Part shown: piece by piece, positions 1 through 8,996 of the stretch
Layout: every line of letters begins with the position of its first letter
Position numbering within the stretch: the stretch's first letter is position 1
Origin: a bacterium
GTDB lineage: Bacteria > Planctomycetota > JAFGQW01
Reading direction: 5' to 3'
NCBI GenBank assembly: GCA_030426805.1
Contig: JAUHXU010000003.1
Span: forward strand, 372,001 to 436,000
Length of the DNA stretch: 64,000 nucleotides
Made by a program: the position numbers and the translations under genes
The notes under the pieces: generated by a model
What the model saw: the letters and a program-made list of their open reading frames with translations, nothing else
The model's database searches: none
Told to the model about the DNA's origin: nothing

Positions 1-1
1 T

Positions 2-1642
2 GCGACCGCGAAGGCGGACGCACTGCGGCTGAAGCCGCGGCTCGCCGCCGATCCGCGATCGAACCCCGCGCTCGCGAAGGCGCTCGACGCGTGGTTCACG
101 ACCGAGTCGCTGTCGGACCGCAAGCAAGCCCTCGCGACACTCGCCCGCGATCACGGGTTCGCGCACGACCTGCGCTACATGGAGCGCGTGCGCCGCAGTC
201 GACAGCAGCCGAAGGGCCGCCACGACGACGTCGCGCTGACGTTCCGATCGAAGGACAACAAGGGCGTCTACACGATCTTCGTGCCGAAGGGATACGACCC
301 GCTGCGCCCGTGGCCGCTCGTCGTCGGGCTGCACGGCGGCGGCGCGGACGGCCGCGACGGCAAGGACGTCGTCGGTTCGGGGCGCGGCGCGATGAACTTC
401 TACCAGTCCGGCGCGGCGCGCTACGGCTACATCGTCGTCTGTCCATCCGCTCTTCGTGCGCCGTGGGCGAACCGGATGAACGACCCGTTCCTGCTCGCGG
501 TGCTCGACGAGGTCTGCCTGCTCTACAACATCGACCTGAACCGCATCTACCTGACCGGTCACTCGATGGGCGGCTACGGCACGTGGCACTACGGCCCGCG
601 CTACGCCGAGCGATGGGCCGCGATCTCGCCGATGGCCGGCGGTGGCCACAACGGTCTCGGCGTGCTCGAGAAGACGAAGACACCGGTCTACCTCTACCAC
701 GGCGCCGACGACCAGGTCGTCGGGTGCGGCGACTCGCGACGCGCGGCCGACAGCATGCGCGCGAAGGAACTCGACTTCGTCTACGCCGAGATCCCGGACA
801 GCGGACACGGCTTCCCCAACGACGTCTGCGCCGAGATGTGGTCGTTCTTCGCGCAACGCCGGCTCGCCGCGACGCCGCGACGCTCGCGCAAGGGTCGCTT
901 CACGGTGCAGCTCGATCCGCTGTCGTCGTTCGAGCAGAAGGTGTCGCGCGACGAACGGCTCTACTTCGGCGCCCCCGGCGAGGATGCGAGCGGCGACAAG
1001 AAGACGCTGCTCGCGCGCATCAAGCTCGGCGGCGGCGCGGCGAGCGACGCGGCCGACGCGCTGATCGAGTTGAAGGACAAGTCGACCGTGTCGCCGCTGG
1101 CCGGCCTACTCAAGAGCAAGAAGGTCGCGGACGACGTCAAGGCGCAGGCGATCCGCGCGCTCGGCGGCATGGGCATCGCGGGCGCGGTCAAGCCGCTCGG
1201 CAAGTCGTTGCGCAAGCTGTCGGTCGACCTCGTGCCCGCCGCGGCCGACGCCCTCGCGGCGCTCGGTGACCGCAGCGCGGTGTCGGCGCTCGCGAAGTGC
1301 CTCGGCCGCATCGACGACGAGTTCGAAGCGCGCCGACTCGGCAAGGCGATGGCGTTCTCCGACTGGAAGCGTTGCATGGACGCCTACGCGGCGACCGCGA
1401 CGGCACTCGGCACGCTGGGCGACGCGAGCGCCGTCGCCGCGATGCGATCGTCGGCCGACGCGGTTCTGCTGCAGGATTGGAAGCCGCGCGAGAGCGAGCG
1501 CTCGGGCCTCGATCCGAAGCGCCCCCTCGGGCGCGCCGTCGCCGCGATGATCGCTGCGTCGACGAAGCTCGGCGGCGACGACGGTGCGGCGCTCGCCGCG
1601 AATCTCCGCGAGAAGCACCGCGGCTCGCCGGGCGTGAAGTAG
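2..1642 (+). CDS. Secreted-type esterase (PHB depolymerase/LpqC-like) with HEAT-like tail, 5' truncated
   Basis: The frame is open from the left edge of the window, so the start lies upstream; 546 residues are visible. The first half is an alpha/beta hydrolase of the polyhydroxybutyrate depolymerase/LpqC-like esterase type: an oxyanion-type LHGGG stretch, the nucleophile in GHSMGG (Ser codon near 563), an Asp in HGADDQVV and a His in DSGHGF. From about base 990 the sequence becomes helical Ala/Leu-rich repeats (AADALIELKD, QAIRALGGMG, AADALAALGD) typical of HEAT/PBS repeats. The family hydrolyses esters; the substrate is unknown. The repeat tail suggests protein or surface binding, which is inference. 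A methionine at 179 is internal to the hydrolase region and not a likely start. Confidence 0.85.
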   Translation, partial: ATAKADALRLKPRLAADPRSNPALAKALDAWFTTESLSDRKQALATLARDHGFAHDLRYMERVRRSRQQPKGRHDDVALTFRSKDNKGVYTIFVPKGYDPLRPWPLVVGLHGGGADGRDGKDVVGSGRGAMNFYQSGAARYGYIVVCPSALRAPWANRMNDPFLLAVLDEVCLLYNIDLNRIYLTGHSMGGYGTWHYGPRYAERWAAISPMAGGGHNGLGVLEKTKTPVYLYHGADDQVVGCGDSRRAADSMRAKELDFVYAEIPDSGHGFPNDVCAEMWSFFAQRRLAATPRRSRKGRFTVQLDPLSSFEQKVSRDERLYFGAPGEDASGDKKTLLARIKLGGGAASDAADALIELKDKSTVSPLAGLLKSKKVADDVKAQAIRALGGMGIAGAVKPLGKSLRKLSVDLVPAAADALAALGDRSAVSALAKCLGRIDDEFEARRLGKAMAFSDWKRCMDAYAATATALGTLGDASAVAAMRSSADAVLLQDWKPRESERSGLDPKRPLGRAVAAMIAASTKLGGDDGAALAANLREKHRGSPGVK

Positions 1643-1663
1643 ACGCGACAGCCAGCGCGGCAG

Positions 1664-3889
1664 TCAGCGCGACGTCGCAGCGATCGCGGCGCGGACCGAA
1701 TCGCGCATCGGCGACGACGGCGGGAGCCGCTCGAGCGTCGCCCGCATGTCGCGGAGCGCATCGCCGCGCCACGCGTCGACCTGATCGGCGAGACCGGCGC
1801 TCACGAGGTGGGTCGCATGGCGCGCCTTCGCCTGCCCGCGGTTGAAGCGCGCGGCCGCACAGTCGGGATCTTCGCGCACCGCGCGGTCGAAGTCGGCGAG
1901 CGCTTGCATGCGCAGTCCGGTCGACTCGAACGCGCGCCCCTGCGACGCGAGCAGGCGCTCGAGTTCGGCGCGGGCGACGCCGCGTGCGTTCAGGCACGCC
2001 GCCGCGGGTTCGCCGGCGTCGAGCGCCGCACCGGCCCGCGCGATCGCGTCGCGCCACGCGACCGCCGCGCCGTCGACGTCGCCCTCCTTGCGCGCGACCC
2101 GTGCGCGAAGCAACGCGTCGATCGCCTCGGCGAGCCGTTCGGCACCGGGCGCGTCGACCAGCGGTCCGGTGCCGGGCACCTCGAACGAGGCGAGATCGGC
2201 CGGCGCGACTCCGGCGAGCGCCGCGACGAGCCCGACGCCGCGCTCCAGGTCCATCGCACGCGCACTGAGCCGTCGCGCCTCGTCGACGTCGGTCTCCTGG
2301 AGCAGCGACGCGTAGGCGCGGATCGCACCGACGTGCGTCGGGTCGAGCTTGTAGACGATCGCCTGCAGCCGTTCGCGCGCGGCGTCGACGTCGCGGTCCT
2401 CGAGCAGCGCGAGTTGCGCCTCTGCGTAGAGCAGGTCGACGCGACGCACCGGCAGCGACGACTCCCGATGGGCGCGCAGATCGCGGCGCGCCTGCTCGAG
2501 CAGGTGCCCGGTCGCGATCGTCGGCGGGCCGCCACGACCGGGGGTGCGCGACGCGTACTCGATCAGCACGAGTCCGCGCAGGAAGCGCGCTTCGCCGAGG
2601 TCGGGCTCACGTGCGAGCGCGCGATCGAGGGCGTCGATCGCGGCCTGGTAGTCGGCGCTCCGAAACAGCAGCGAGCCGAGCAGGAAGTGCCCTTGCGCGA
2701 CGTCATGTCGCTCGAGCGCGGCGCGGCACGCATCGATCGCCTCGCGGAGTTTCTCGTCGTGCACCGCGACCTGCCCGGACCGAAACGCGTCGTCGGCATC
2801 GCGGACGAGCGCCGCGACGTGATTCGAGAGCCGAAGCGCGTCACGGGTTCCGGTCCGCGCCGCGCGCTCGCTCGCCGCGTAGAGGCCCGCGCCGATGCCG
2901 GTGACGAGCGCGGCCACGGCTGCCGCGCGGAGGGCGCCGCGGTGCCGGCGCGCGAAGACGCGGAGCCGGTAGGCGATGGACGGCCGCCGCGCTTCGATCG
3001 GTTCGTGCGCGAGCCAACGGCGGAGATCGGCGGCGAACGCAGCGGCCGTCGCGTAGCGTCGCTCCGGGTCGACGGCCATCGCCCGCTGCACGATCGTCGA
3101 CAGATCGCGATCCACACCGGGCACGATGCGCGCGAGCGGGGGCAGCTCGCCATCGGCGACTCGCGCGAGGACGCGCACGAGGTCGTCGCCGTCGACCGGT
3201 GCCCGCCGAGCGATCCGCGCGTAGAGCGTCGCTCCGAGGCCGTAGACGTCGGTGCGCTCGTCGACGTCGTGCACGCGCCCGCTCGCCTGCTCCGGCGCCA
3301 TGAACGCCGGCGTTCCGAGGAGGTGGCCGGTCATCGACAGCGACGACTCGACGCGTGTCTCCTTCGCGAGGCCGAAGTCGAGGACGTAGAGGTGCGGTGC
3401 GTCGGTGTCCGCGCCCTCGACCATCAAGTTGCCGGGCTTCAAATCCCGGTGGACGATGCCGTTGCGGTGCGCGTAGTGGACCGCGTCCGCGGCGGTCGCG
3501 ACGAGGCCGGCGAGTGCGCGGGCGTCCAATTCGAGGGCGTCGAGCGGGACACCGTCGACGAGTTGCATCGCGATCCAGTTCGGCGTCGCTTCGTGGATCG
3601 CGGCGATGTGCGGATGCCGCAGCCGGGCCGCCGCCATCGCTTCGCGCGAGAATCGCTGGCGCAACGACGGACTCGCACCCGCGCCGGTCGCGATGACCTT
3701 GAGCGCGACGCGCCGTGCGAGCGCGGGGTCCTCGGCTTCGTAGACGACCCCCATCCCGCCGCGCCCGATCTCCCGGACGATGCGGTAGCGTCCCACGTCG
3801 ACGCCGAGCGCGTCGAGCATCGGATCGGGCTCGGCCGCGACGTCGAGCAGACGCCGGAGCACCGCATCGTCGGGTTCGACGCGGCTCAC
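1664..3889 (-). CDS. Ser/Thr protein kinase with membrane segment and TPR tail
   Basis: A 741-residue Hanks-type (PknB-like) kinase. The kinase domain spans about residues 34-295: glycine loop GRGGMGVVYEA (42-52), catalytic-site Lys64 in VALKV, HRDLKPGN with Asp149, DFG at 171-173, and APE at 198-200. One hydrophobic segment near 320-338 should anchor it with the kinase inside, and the remaining 400 residues are TPR-like helices (SADYQAAIDALDRALA and similar). The GTG start at 3889 overlaps the stop of the upstream sigma factor as GTGA, so the two are translationally coupled. The frame stays open far upstream of this GTG, but that part is antisense-like and lies over the sigma gene. Kinase-ECF pairs like this are common in planctomycetes; the role is probably signalling through the sigma factor. 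Confidence 0.92.
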   Translation of the reverse strand: MSRVEPDDAVLRRLLDVAAEPDPMLDALGVDVGRYRIVREIGRGGMGVVYEAEDPALARRVALKVIATGAGASPSLRQRFSREAMAAARLRHPHIAAIHEATPNWIAMQLVDGVPLDALELDARALAGLVATAADAVHYAHRNGIVHRDLKPGNLMVEGADTDAPHLYVLDFGLAKETRVESSLSMTGHLLGTPAFMAPEQASGRVHDVDERTDVYGLGATLYARIARRAPVDGDDLVRVLARVADGELPPLARIVPGVDRDLSTIVQRAMAVDPERRYATAAAFAADLRRWLAHEPIEARRPSIAYRLRVFARRHRGALRAAAVAALVTGIGAGLYAASERAARTGTRDALRLSNHVAALVRDADDAFRSGQVAVHDEKLREAIDACRAALERHDVAQGHFLLGSLLFRSADYQAAIDALDRALAREPDLGEARFLRGLVLIEYASRTPGRGGPPTIATGHLLEQARRDLRAHRESSLPVRRVDLLYAEAQLALLEDRDVDAARERLQAIVYKLDPTHVGAIRAYASLLQETDVDEARRLSARAMDLERGVGLVAALAGVAPADLASFEVPGTGPLVDAPGAERLAEAIDALLRARVARKEGDVDGAAVAWRDAIARAGAALDAGEPAAACLNARGVARAELERLLASQGRAFESTGLRMQALADFDRAVREDPDCAAARFNRGQAKARHATHLVSAGLADQVDAWRGDALRDMRATLERLPPSSPMRDSVRAAIAATSR

Positions 3890-4614
3890 GCGCCGTCGGC
3901 TCCGAACAGCCACGCGAGTTCTTCGTCGAGCGCTTCGTCCCCGTCGACGGTCTCGGCGACCGCCTGTCGGAGCCGTGCGCGATAGCGACGCTTCACGTTC
4001 TGCAGGTAGTTCGACACGTCGGTGGCCGAGATCCCGTGCGTCGCCGCCAGCGCGCGGTGGGTCGGCGGATCCGCCGCGAGAAACGCATCCGCGAAGACGG
4101 CGTAGTAGACCGGCTTGTCCTCCTGCTCGAGCTCGACGCGCACGTCTTCCAGCGCGCGACTCAGCAGCTCGCGTCGCCACACGTCGTCGAGCACCTCTTC
4201 GGGCGTGCGGCTCTTCGGATCCGGCAGGGCCGGCGCGCGCTCGTCGTCGAACTCGACGTCGAGCGACAGTCGCTTGCGGTCGCCGCCGCGCTTCTGGGCG
4301 CTCGCCGCACGATGCCGATCGATGACGTAGTGATCGAGCGACGTCTTGATGAATCCGCGAAACCGACCGCGACGCCGATCCGCGCGCTCGACGACGCCGC
4401 CTTCGAGCACCTGCACGAAGAAGTCCTGGGTCGTGTCGCTCGCCTCTTCGACGTCGAGGCCGTGGCGCATCCGCAGGTACGCGTGGACCGGCCGCCAGTA
4501 GGCGACGAGCAGCGACTCCATGTCCGGGTCGCGTCGCCCGTCGGCCGCGTGCCCGAGCACGCGCGACCAGCACGTGTTCGGAAACGCGTCGGCGCCCTGG
4601 GTCTCGTCGGTCAT
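3886..4614 (-). CDS. ECF-type RNA polymerase sigma factor
   Basis: A 242-residue ECF sigma factor of the type often coupled to Ser/Thr kinases. Region 2 is visible around residues 30-85 (WRPVHAYLRMRHGL, DTTQDFFVQVLE, RGRFRGFIKTSLDHYV), and region 4 helices near 165-215 (HRALAATHGISATDVSNYLQNVKRRYRARLRQ) would bind the -35 element. The ATG at 4614 has a strong GGAGGAG site seven bases upstream. It is the first gene of a two-gene unit with the kinase, and divergent from the secreted protein at 4710 with a 95-bp shared upstream region. Confidence 0.9.
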   Translation of the reverse strand: MTDETQGADAFPNTCWSRVLGHAADGRRDPDMESLLVAYWRPVHAYLRMRHGLDVEEASDTTQDFFVQVLEGGVVERADRRRGRFRGFIKTSLDHYVIDRHRAASAQKRGGDRKRLSLDVEFDDERAPALPDPKSRTPEEVLDDVWRRELLSRALEDVRVELEQEDKPVYYAVFADAFLAADPPTHRALAATHGISATDVSNYLQNVKRRYRARLRQAVAETVDGDEALDEELAWLFGADGA

Positions 4615-4709
4615 CGCAACTCCTCCGGGAATTTCCTCGCCATACCCTCTACGAGTTCGCGGCGGAATCTCGTAACGGCACCGGACCTCAACTCGATGGA
4701 GACCCTACG

Positions 4710-5930
4710 ATGATCCGAACCGCAACCCCCATCCTACTCGCCGCGCTCGTCGCCGGAAGCGGCCACCTCGTGTCGGCGACCGCCCAGGAATCCCACCCGC
4801 TCGACCGAGCGCTCGCGCCGTCGCTCGAGACGAAGGCCGCCAAGGGACCGCTCGCCGCCGCCGGCACCGCGACGGCGTTCTGGCGCACGAGCGAGCAGTG
4901 CCTGCCGATCGCGAAGGGCACGGTCACGCTCGACCGCGATCGCACAGGCGGCATCGCGGTGCGGATCGCACTCGGCGCACTCGGCCGCATCGAGTACGGC
5001 GCCGATGCCGCACGCGCGTGGTCGGTCGAACCGGAACGGGGCGCCACCGTGTTCACCGGCGACGCGGCGAGGCCGGTGCGTCGACTGCTCGCCGCGATCG
5101 TCGGCGATCCGCAGTGGCGCGCACACTACGCGACCGCCACGGCGACCGATTCGCCGGCTGCCGGCAGCGCGGCGTTCACGCTCGGTGGGCGCGATCGGTG
5201 GGACGTCTCATCCGATGCCGGTCGACTGGTCGCGGCGACGATTCACCTCGACTCGCGCGGGCAACCGACGACGACGATCGCGATCACGCGACGCGACTTC
5301 GGCGATGACGGTGCGCCGCGTGCGATCACGATCGACCTGAATCATCACCGACTCACGCTCGCGATCACGCGCGTGACGCTCGGCGACGCGGTCGGCGACA
5401 AACCCGTCGCGCCGACGAAGGCGCTGCTCGCCGAAGCCGAGACGATCGAGGAGTCCGGCGACGGTGCGATCGCCGTGAAGACGCGCACCGTCGCGACGGT
5501 GCACTTCGCGAGCGTGCGCAAGACGGTCAAGTTCGCCGAGATCAGCAAGGCGCTGGGCGAGATCTTCCCCGAGATCATGTTCGCGCTGCAGAAGCAGGGT
5601 ATCCAGCCGATCGGCGCGCCGATGACGCGCTACCACCGATGGGGTCCCGGGGAAGCGGACATCGAGGCCGGCTTCCCGCTCGCGAAACCGATCGAGCCGG
5701 TCGGGCGCATCGCGGCGAGCACGTTGCCTGCGGGGCGGGTCGCGACGACGTGGCACATCGGCCCGTATCAGACGCTCGGTCAGACACACCAGAAGCTCCG
5801 CGGCTGGATCGGCGAACACGGCCTGCGGCCGAACGGCGCGCCGTGGGAGATCTACTGGACGGATCCCGGGCTCGAACCCGATCCGCGCAAGTGGCGCACG
5901 CAACTCGTCGCACCGGTCGCGCCGAAGTAG
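4710..5930 (+). CDS. Secreted protein with GyrI-like effector-binding domain
   Basis: A 406-residue protein with an N-terminal signal peptide (cleavage near TAQES, residue 26). Residues of about 30-250 form a beta-rich region reminiscent of lipoprotein-carrier (LolA-like) folds, a weak resemblance only. Residues 255-405 look like a GyrI/SOUL-type effector-binding domain: GEIFPEIMFALQKQGI, YHRWGPGEADIEAGFPL, TWHIGPYQTLGQTHQKLRGWI and EIYWTDPG follow the order of the GyrI-like family. The domain usually binds small molecules; a secreted copy may bind a lipid or pigment, which is inference. It is transcribed divergently from the sigma-kinase pair, with a GGAG site before the ATG. Confidence 0.78.
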   Translation: MIRTATPILLAALVAGSGHLVSATAQESHPLDRALAPSLETKAAKGPLAAAGTATAFWRTSEQCLPIAKGTVTLDRDRTGGIAVRIALGALGRIEYGADAARAWSVEPERGATVFTGDAARPVRRLLAAIVGDPQWRAHYATATATDSPAAGSAAFTLGGRDRWDVSSDAGRLVAATIHLDSRGQPTTTIAITRRDFGDDGAPRAITIDLNHHRLTLAITRVTLGDAVGDKPVAPTKALLAEAETIEESGDGAIAVKTRTVATVHFASVRKTVKFAEISKALGEIFPEIMFALQKQGIQPIGAPMTRYHRWGPGEADIEAGFPLAKPIEPVGRIAASTLPAGRVATTWHIGPYQTLGQTHQKLRGWIGEHGLRPNGAPWEIYWTDPGLEPDPRKWRTQLVAPVAPK

Positions 5931-6007
5931 CGACGACGCCCGTGCCTTGCCCCGCGGGGCGATCGCGACGACAATGACGTCCGGACAATCGCCCCGAGGG
6001 ACTCATC

Positions 6008-7243
6008 ATGATACGCCACGCGATCGCGCTCGGCGTCGCCGTGCTCGCAATCGCGGGCGCGCCCGTCGCCGCGCAACTCCCGGCCAACGCGGCCTACGTC
6101 GCCGCGAACATCTCGCCCGGCAACGGGATCCTCGTCTACGACGCGGTCGGCAACGTCACGACGCTGATCGGTGTGCCGGGCACCGGACTCGCCGGTGCGC
6201 TCGCGATGGACGCGACCAACGACGGCTTGATGATCTGGTCGACGAACGGCGTGCAGCGCTACGACATCGCGACCGGCGCGCTCACGTCGACGACGCTAAC
6301 CGGGACCGCGATCGCATGGGGCTGTCTCGACGACGACGGCGGGATGCTGTGGGTGGACGGGACGACCTCCGGCTCGCTCTATCGCTCTGTCGACACGGCC
6401 GGCACAGCCACGACGATACTGTGGACCGGCGCGACCATGCCGTTCACGAACGCCGTCTGCTGGGATGGCACGACCGGCACCTACGTCGTCGCCGAGTGGG
6501 GCCAGCCCGGTTTGGCGACCTTCCTCACGCGCAACGGAACGGTGATCCGCACGGTGGGAAACCTCGCGTTCTTGAGCGGCCTCGATTGGAGCCCGTGGAC
6601 CGGTGACGTGATCGCCTCGGCGTTCGGCAGCCTCATTCGATTGCCGCGAGCCGGCGGCCAGACACCCCTCGGATCGGGCGCACTACCGCTCGTGACGACG
6701 AACGGCGTCGAGGTGCTCGAACAGAACACGCTGAATCAGGAGCAGTTCCTCGCGGTCGATTACGGAAGCGACAACACCTACCTGAGCCTCGTCGATGGGG
6801 CGGGGATGATCTCGACGCTCAACGGTGGCCGCTTCGCGCCGGTCGACTGCGAGGTCGTGCGCGGCCGTCCGCTGTGGACCGCGAACCGATGGCTGGTCGG
6901 CAACACCGGCCGGATGCACCTGACCTTCGGTCCGGCACGCGCCGGCGACTCTTACCAGGTCGCGATGTCGACCGGGCATCGCCCCGGCCTGCCGGTGGCG
7001 GGTCGCACGTTGCACCTCGCGCTCGATCCCCTGTTCCTGCTGACCGCGCGCAACCTCGCGCCGGCGCTGTTTCAGAACTTCACCGGCACGCTCGACGCCA
7101 ACGGGCGCGCGACGCCGGCCCCGCAGGTCGCGATTCCGCAGCTCACCGGGCTGCGCGGCGTGCGCGTCTTCGCCGGCGCGGTGTCGTACAACGCCGGTGG
7201 GATCAGCGCGGTGTCGAACTGCTGGGGGACGACGATTCAGTAG
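6008..7243 (+). CDS. Secreted beta-propeller-like protein with shared C-terminal module
   Basis: A 411-residue exported protein with a clear signal peptide (VLAIAGAPVAAQ). The body is beta-rich and reads like a propeller (repeated blades such as GILVYDAVGNVTTLIGV, YDIATGALTSTTLTG). Residues from about 300 form a separate beta-sandwich-like module (HLTFGPARAGDSYQVAMS, GRTLHLALDPLFLL, FTGTLDANGRATPAPQVAIP, LRGVRVFAGAV) that recurs in the proteins ending at 22083 and 37723. It resembles the protein at 20815-22083 in overall order (beta region plus module) and is probably its paralogue. Function unknown; the module may be a surface-retention or sorting domain. Start chosen at the ATG directly before the signal peptide. 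Confidence 0.75.
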   Translation: MIRHAIALGVAVLAIAGAPVAAQLPANAAYVAANISPGNGILVYDAVGNVTTLIGVPGTGLAGALAMDATNDGLMIWSTNGVQRYDIATGALTSTTLTGTAIAWGCLDDDGGMLWVDGTTSGSLYRSVDTAGTATTILWTGATMPFTNAVCWDGTTGTYVVAEWGQPGLATFLTRNGTVIRTVGNLAFLSGLDWSPWTGDVIASAFGSLIRLPRAGGQTPLGSGALPLVTTNGVEVLEQNTLNQEQFLAVDYGSDNTYLSLVDGAGMISTLNGGRFAPVDCEVVRGRPLWTANRWLVGNTGRMHLTFGPARAGDSYQVAMSTGHRPGLPVAGRTLHLALDPLFLLTARNLAPALFQNFTGTLDANGRATPAPQVAIPQLTGLRGVRVFAGAVSYNAGGISAVSNCWGTTIQ

Positions 7244-7249
7244 CGGGTC

Positions 7250-7999
7250 TCAGTATCGCGCGGGCGCCCCGCCGCCCCGCTCGATCACCGCCGCAAGCGA
7301 TCGACCGTCGGTGGCACCGAGTCCGGACACGACGATCGCGGAATCGGACGCGAGCGGCACGGTCGCTTCGAGGCGCTGCGTGAAGCGAAGCGGCACCTCG
7401 ATCTCGACCCGCGACCACGCCACGTCGAACGGCAAGCGCGCCAACGGGCTGGCGAGGCGGCCGACGACGAGCGCGAGCGACAGCTCGACGACTCCGTCGC
7501 TCCGCGGCGCGCTCGGAGACAACGAGACGACGATCCCGGACTCGACGACGTCGATCTGCGGGTCCGCGATCGCAGCGCCCTGCACCGCGGTGTACTCGAA
7601 GGACGACACGTAGGCGCGCTCGTCGATCGCGACCGCATCCGCCCAGCCGCCGACCGGCGCGGCGAGGTCGATCGTGTTCATCCGCGTCGCTTCGGCCGCG
7701 TGCAGCGCGCGGTTCACCCGCTCACGCGTGGCGCGGACGACGCGGGGCGCGATGCGGCCGGCGAGCAGCTGCACCGCGTCGTGATCCACCTCGTAGAGCC
7801 GGACGCGAATCCCCACCGTATCGACGCTTTGCGGCAGCGGCGCCGCCCGGCGCGGCCGGAGCGACGTCGTTTGCGGCGACGTGTCGAGCGCGCCGCTGCA
7901 GTCGAATGCGATATCCTCCTCGATCACGAGCGGCGCAGCCGAGTGGGCACAGCCGAACGCCATCCATGCGAGCGGCAGGAGCAACAGTCGTCGAAACAC
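7250..7999 (-). CDS. Lipoprotein of unknown function
   Basis: A 249-residue protein starting at GTG 7999, chosen because a GGAGGT site lies upstream and the first residues form a lipoprotein signal with lipobox AFGC (Cys17). Mature residues 60-245 include VGIRVRLYEVDHDAVQLLAGRI, GIVVSLSPSA, VVELSLALVVGRL and SAIVVSGLGATDGRSLAAVI. The order of these strands recalls the C-terminal beta region of secretins, but no pore motif can be confirmed, so I leave it unnamed. It converges on the propeller-like gene with a 6-bp gap, and its stop follows that of the neighbour closely. Confidence 0.7.
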   Translation of the reverse strand: MFRRLLLLPLAWMAFGCAHSAAPLVIEEDIAFDCSGALDTSPQTTSLRPRRAAPLPQSVDTVGIRVRLYEVDHDAVQLLAGRIAPRVVRATRERVNRALHAAEATRMNTIDLAAPVGGWADAVAIDERAYVSSFEYTAVQGAAIADPQIDVVESGIVVSLSPSAPRSDGVVELSLALVVGRLASPLARLPFDVAWSRVEIEVPLRFTQRLEATVPLASDSAIVVSGLGATDGRSLAAVIERGGGAPARY

Positions 8000-8076
8000 G
8001 CAACACCTCCGAGCAGTCGTTACAGGACTGCCGGGGCACGCGGGGGCGGGAAACCGGAAATGCGCCGCTCGCCCGT

Positions 8077-8964
8077 TCAGAGGTCGCGCAGTCGATGCAG
8101 GGGTGTCAGCGTGCGCCACAGCGCGCGGCGCTCGACACGGCGCTGGAACGCGGCCCCGCCGCGCCCCGCGTCGGAGTTGAACAACAGGCAGGTCACCGAC
8201 GCGTAGGTCGGTGCGATCTCTCCGTGCAGTCGAGCAGTCGGTCGACCGTTGAACACGAAGAGTAGCTCGCCGGACCGGCTGTTGCTTCGCGACGAGTCCG
8301 AGAGCAACGAAAAGCTGGCCCCCATCAGCAGCTTTGCGGAGAGGACCGAGTAGCGAGTGACCGACTTGTCCGTGAAGCGCTTGCGCAGCGACGTGAACGC
8401 GCCGCCGTCGAGCACGTCGTCGTCCAACCCGTGCGCCCGGGAGTGCGGGAAGAACTCGAAACGCGGCGCATCGCCGTGCGACGCCGGGATCAGCCAGTTC
8501 GCCGGGTTGCGGTAGATCGGCACCGGCCGGTAGACGGGGAACGGTCGACCGTTTTCACGAGCGGTTCCGCAGCGCTGCGCGAGGCGCGCGTACACGGTGT
8601 CCCGAAGCGCATCCGGGTCGAACCCCTTGCCGAGCGAGCCCCGCACGTCGCGATCGGCGACCACCGCCGCGCAGAGGAATCGGTCCAACCGCGCGAGCCG
8701 GTCGTCGACCACCTGGATCGTCCGCGTTCCGGTGTCCATCGCGACGCGAATCGTCCGCTTCTCGGCATCCCGCTCGATCGACGTCACGACGACGCCGATC
8801 GCACCGAGCCGCACCCGCACGATTTCCTCGACCGCCCCGAGAACCGGATCGTCCATCGGACCGTTCACCCGGTAGGATACGGTCGTCTGCCCAGCGACGG
8901 TCGACGCCGCCACCAGGAACAGCAACCCGGCTGCGACCGCGGTGATGCGAACAATCGTGTCCAT
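8077..8964 (-). CDS. Secreted protein, family not recognised
   Basis: A 295-residue protein; the ATG at 8964 starts a good signal peptide (AAGLLFLVAASTVAGQ). Residues 28-90 (PVLGAVEEIVRVRLGAIGVVVTSIERDAEKRTIRVAMDTGTRTIQVV) resemble the repeated alpha-beta units of the SecD P1 head region, in which residues alternate in the same way, but the resemblance is weak. The rest is not recognised. A TACAAT hexamer ends six bases before the ATG, and there is no Shine-Dalgarno sequence, so the message may be leaderless. It is divergent from the gene at 8997 with only 32 bp between the starts. Confidence 0.68.
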   Translation of the reverse strand: MDTIVRITAVAAGLLFLVAASTVAGQTTVSYRVNGPMDDPVLGAVEEIVRVRLGAIGVVVTSIERDAEKRTIRVAMDTGTRTIQVVDDRLARLDRFLCAAVVADRDVRGSLGKGFDPDALRDTVYARLAQRCGTARENGRPFPVYRPVPIYRNPANWLIPASHGDAPRFEFFPHSRAHGLDDDVLDGGAFTSLRKRFTDKSVTRYSVLSAKLLMGASFSLLSDSSRSNSRSGELLFVFNGRPTARLHGEIAPTYASVTCLLFNSDAGRGGAAFQRRVERRALWRTLTPLHRLRDL

Positions 8965-8996
8965 GCAGGTATTGTAGCCGGTAGGAGGCGAGCGCA

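Noticed and set aside
1808..3985. Long plus-strand frame opposite the kinase
   Set aside because: It is the antisense of a gene with all kinase motifs; its composition is Arg/Val-rich and matches nothing.
7250..7999. Secretin C-terminal domain
   Set aside because: The strand order is similar but key motifs could not be confirmed, so the protein is left unnamed.
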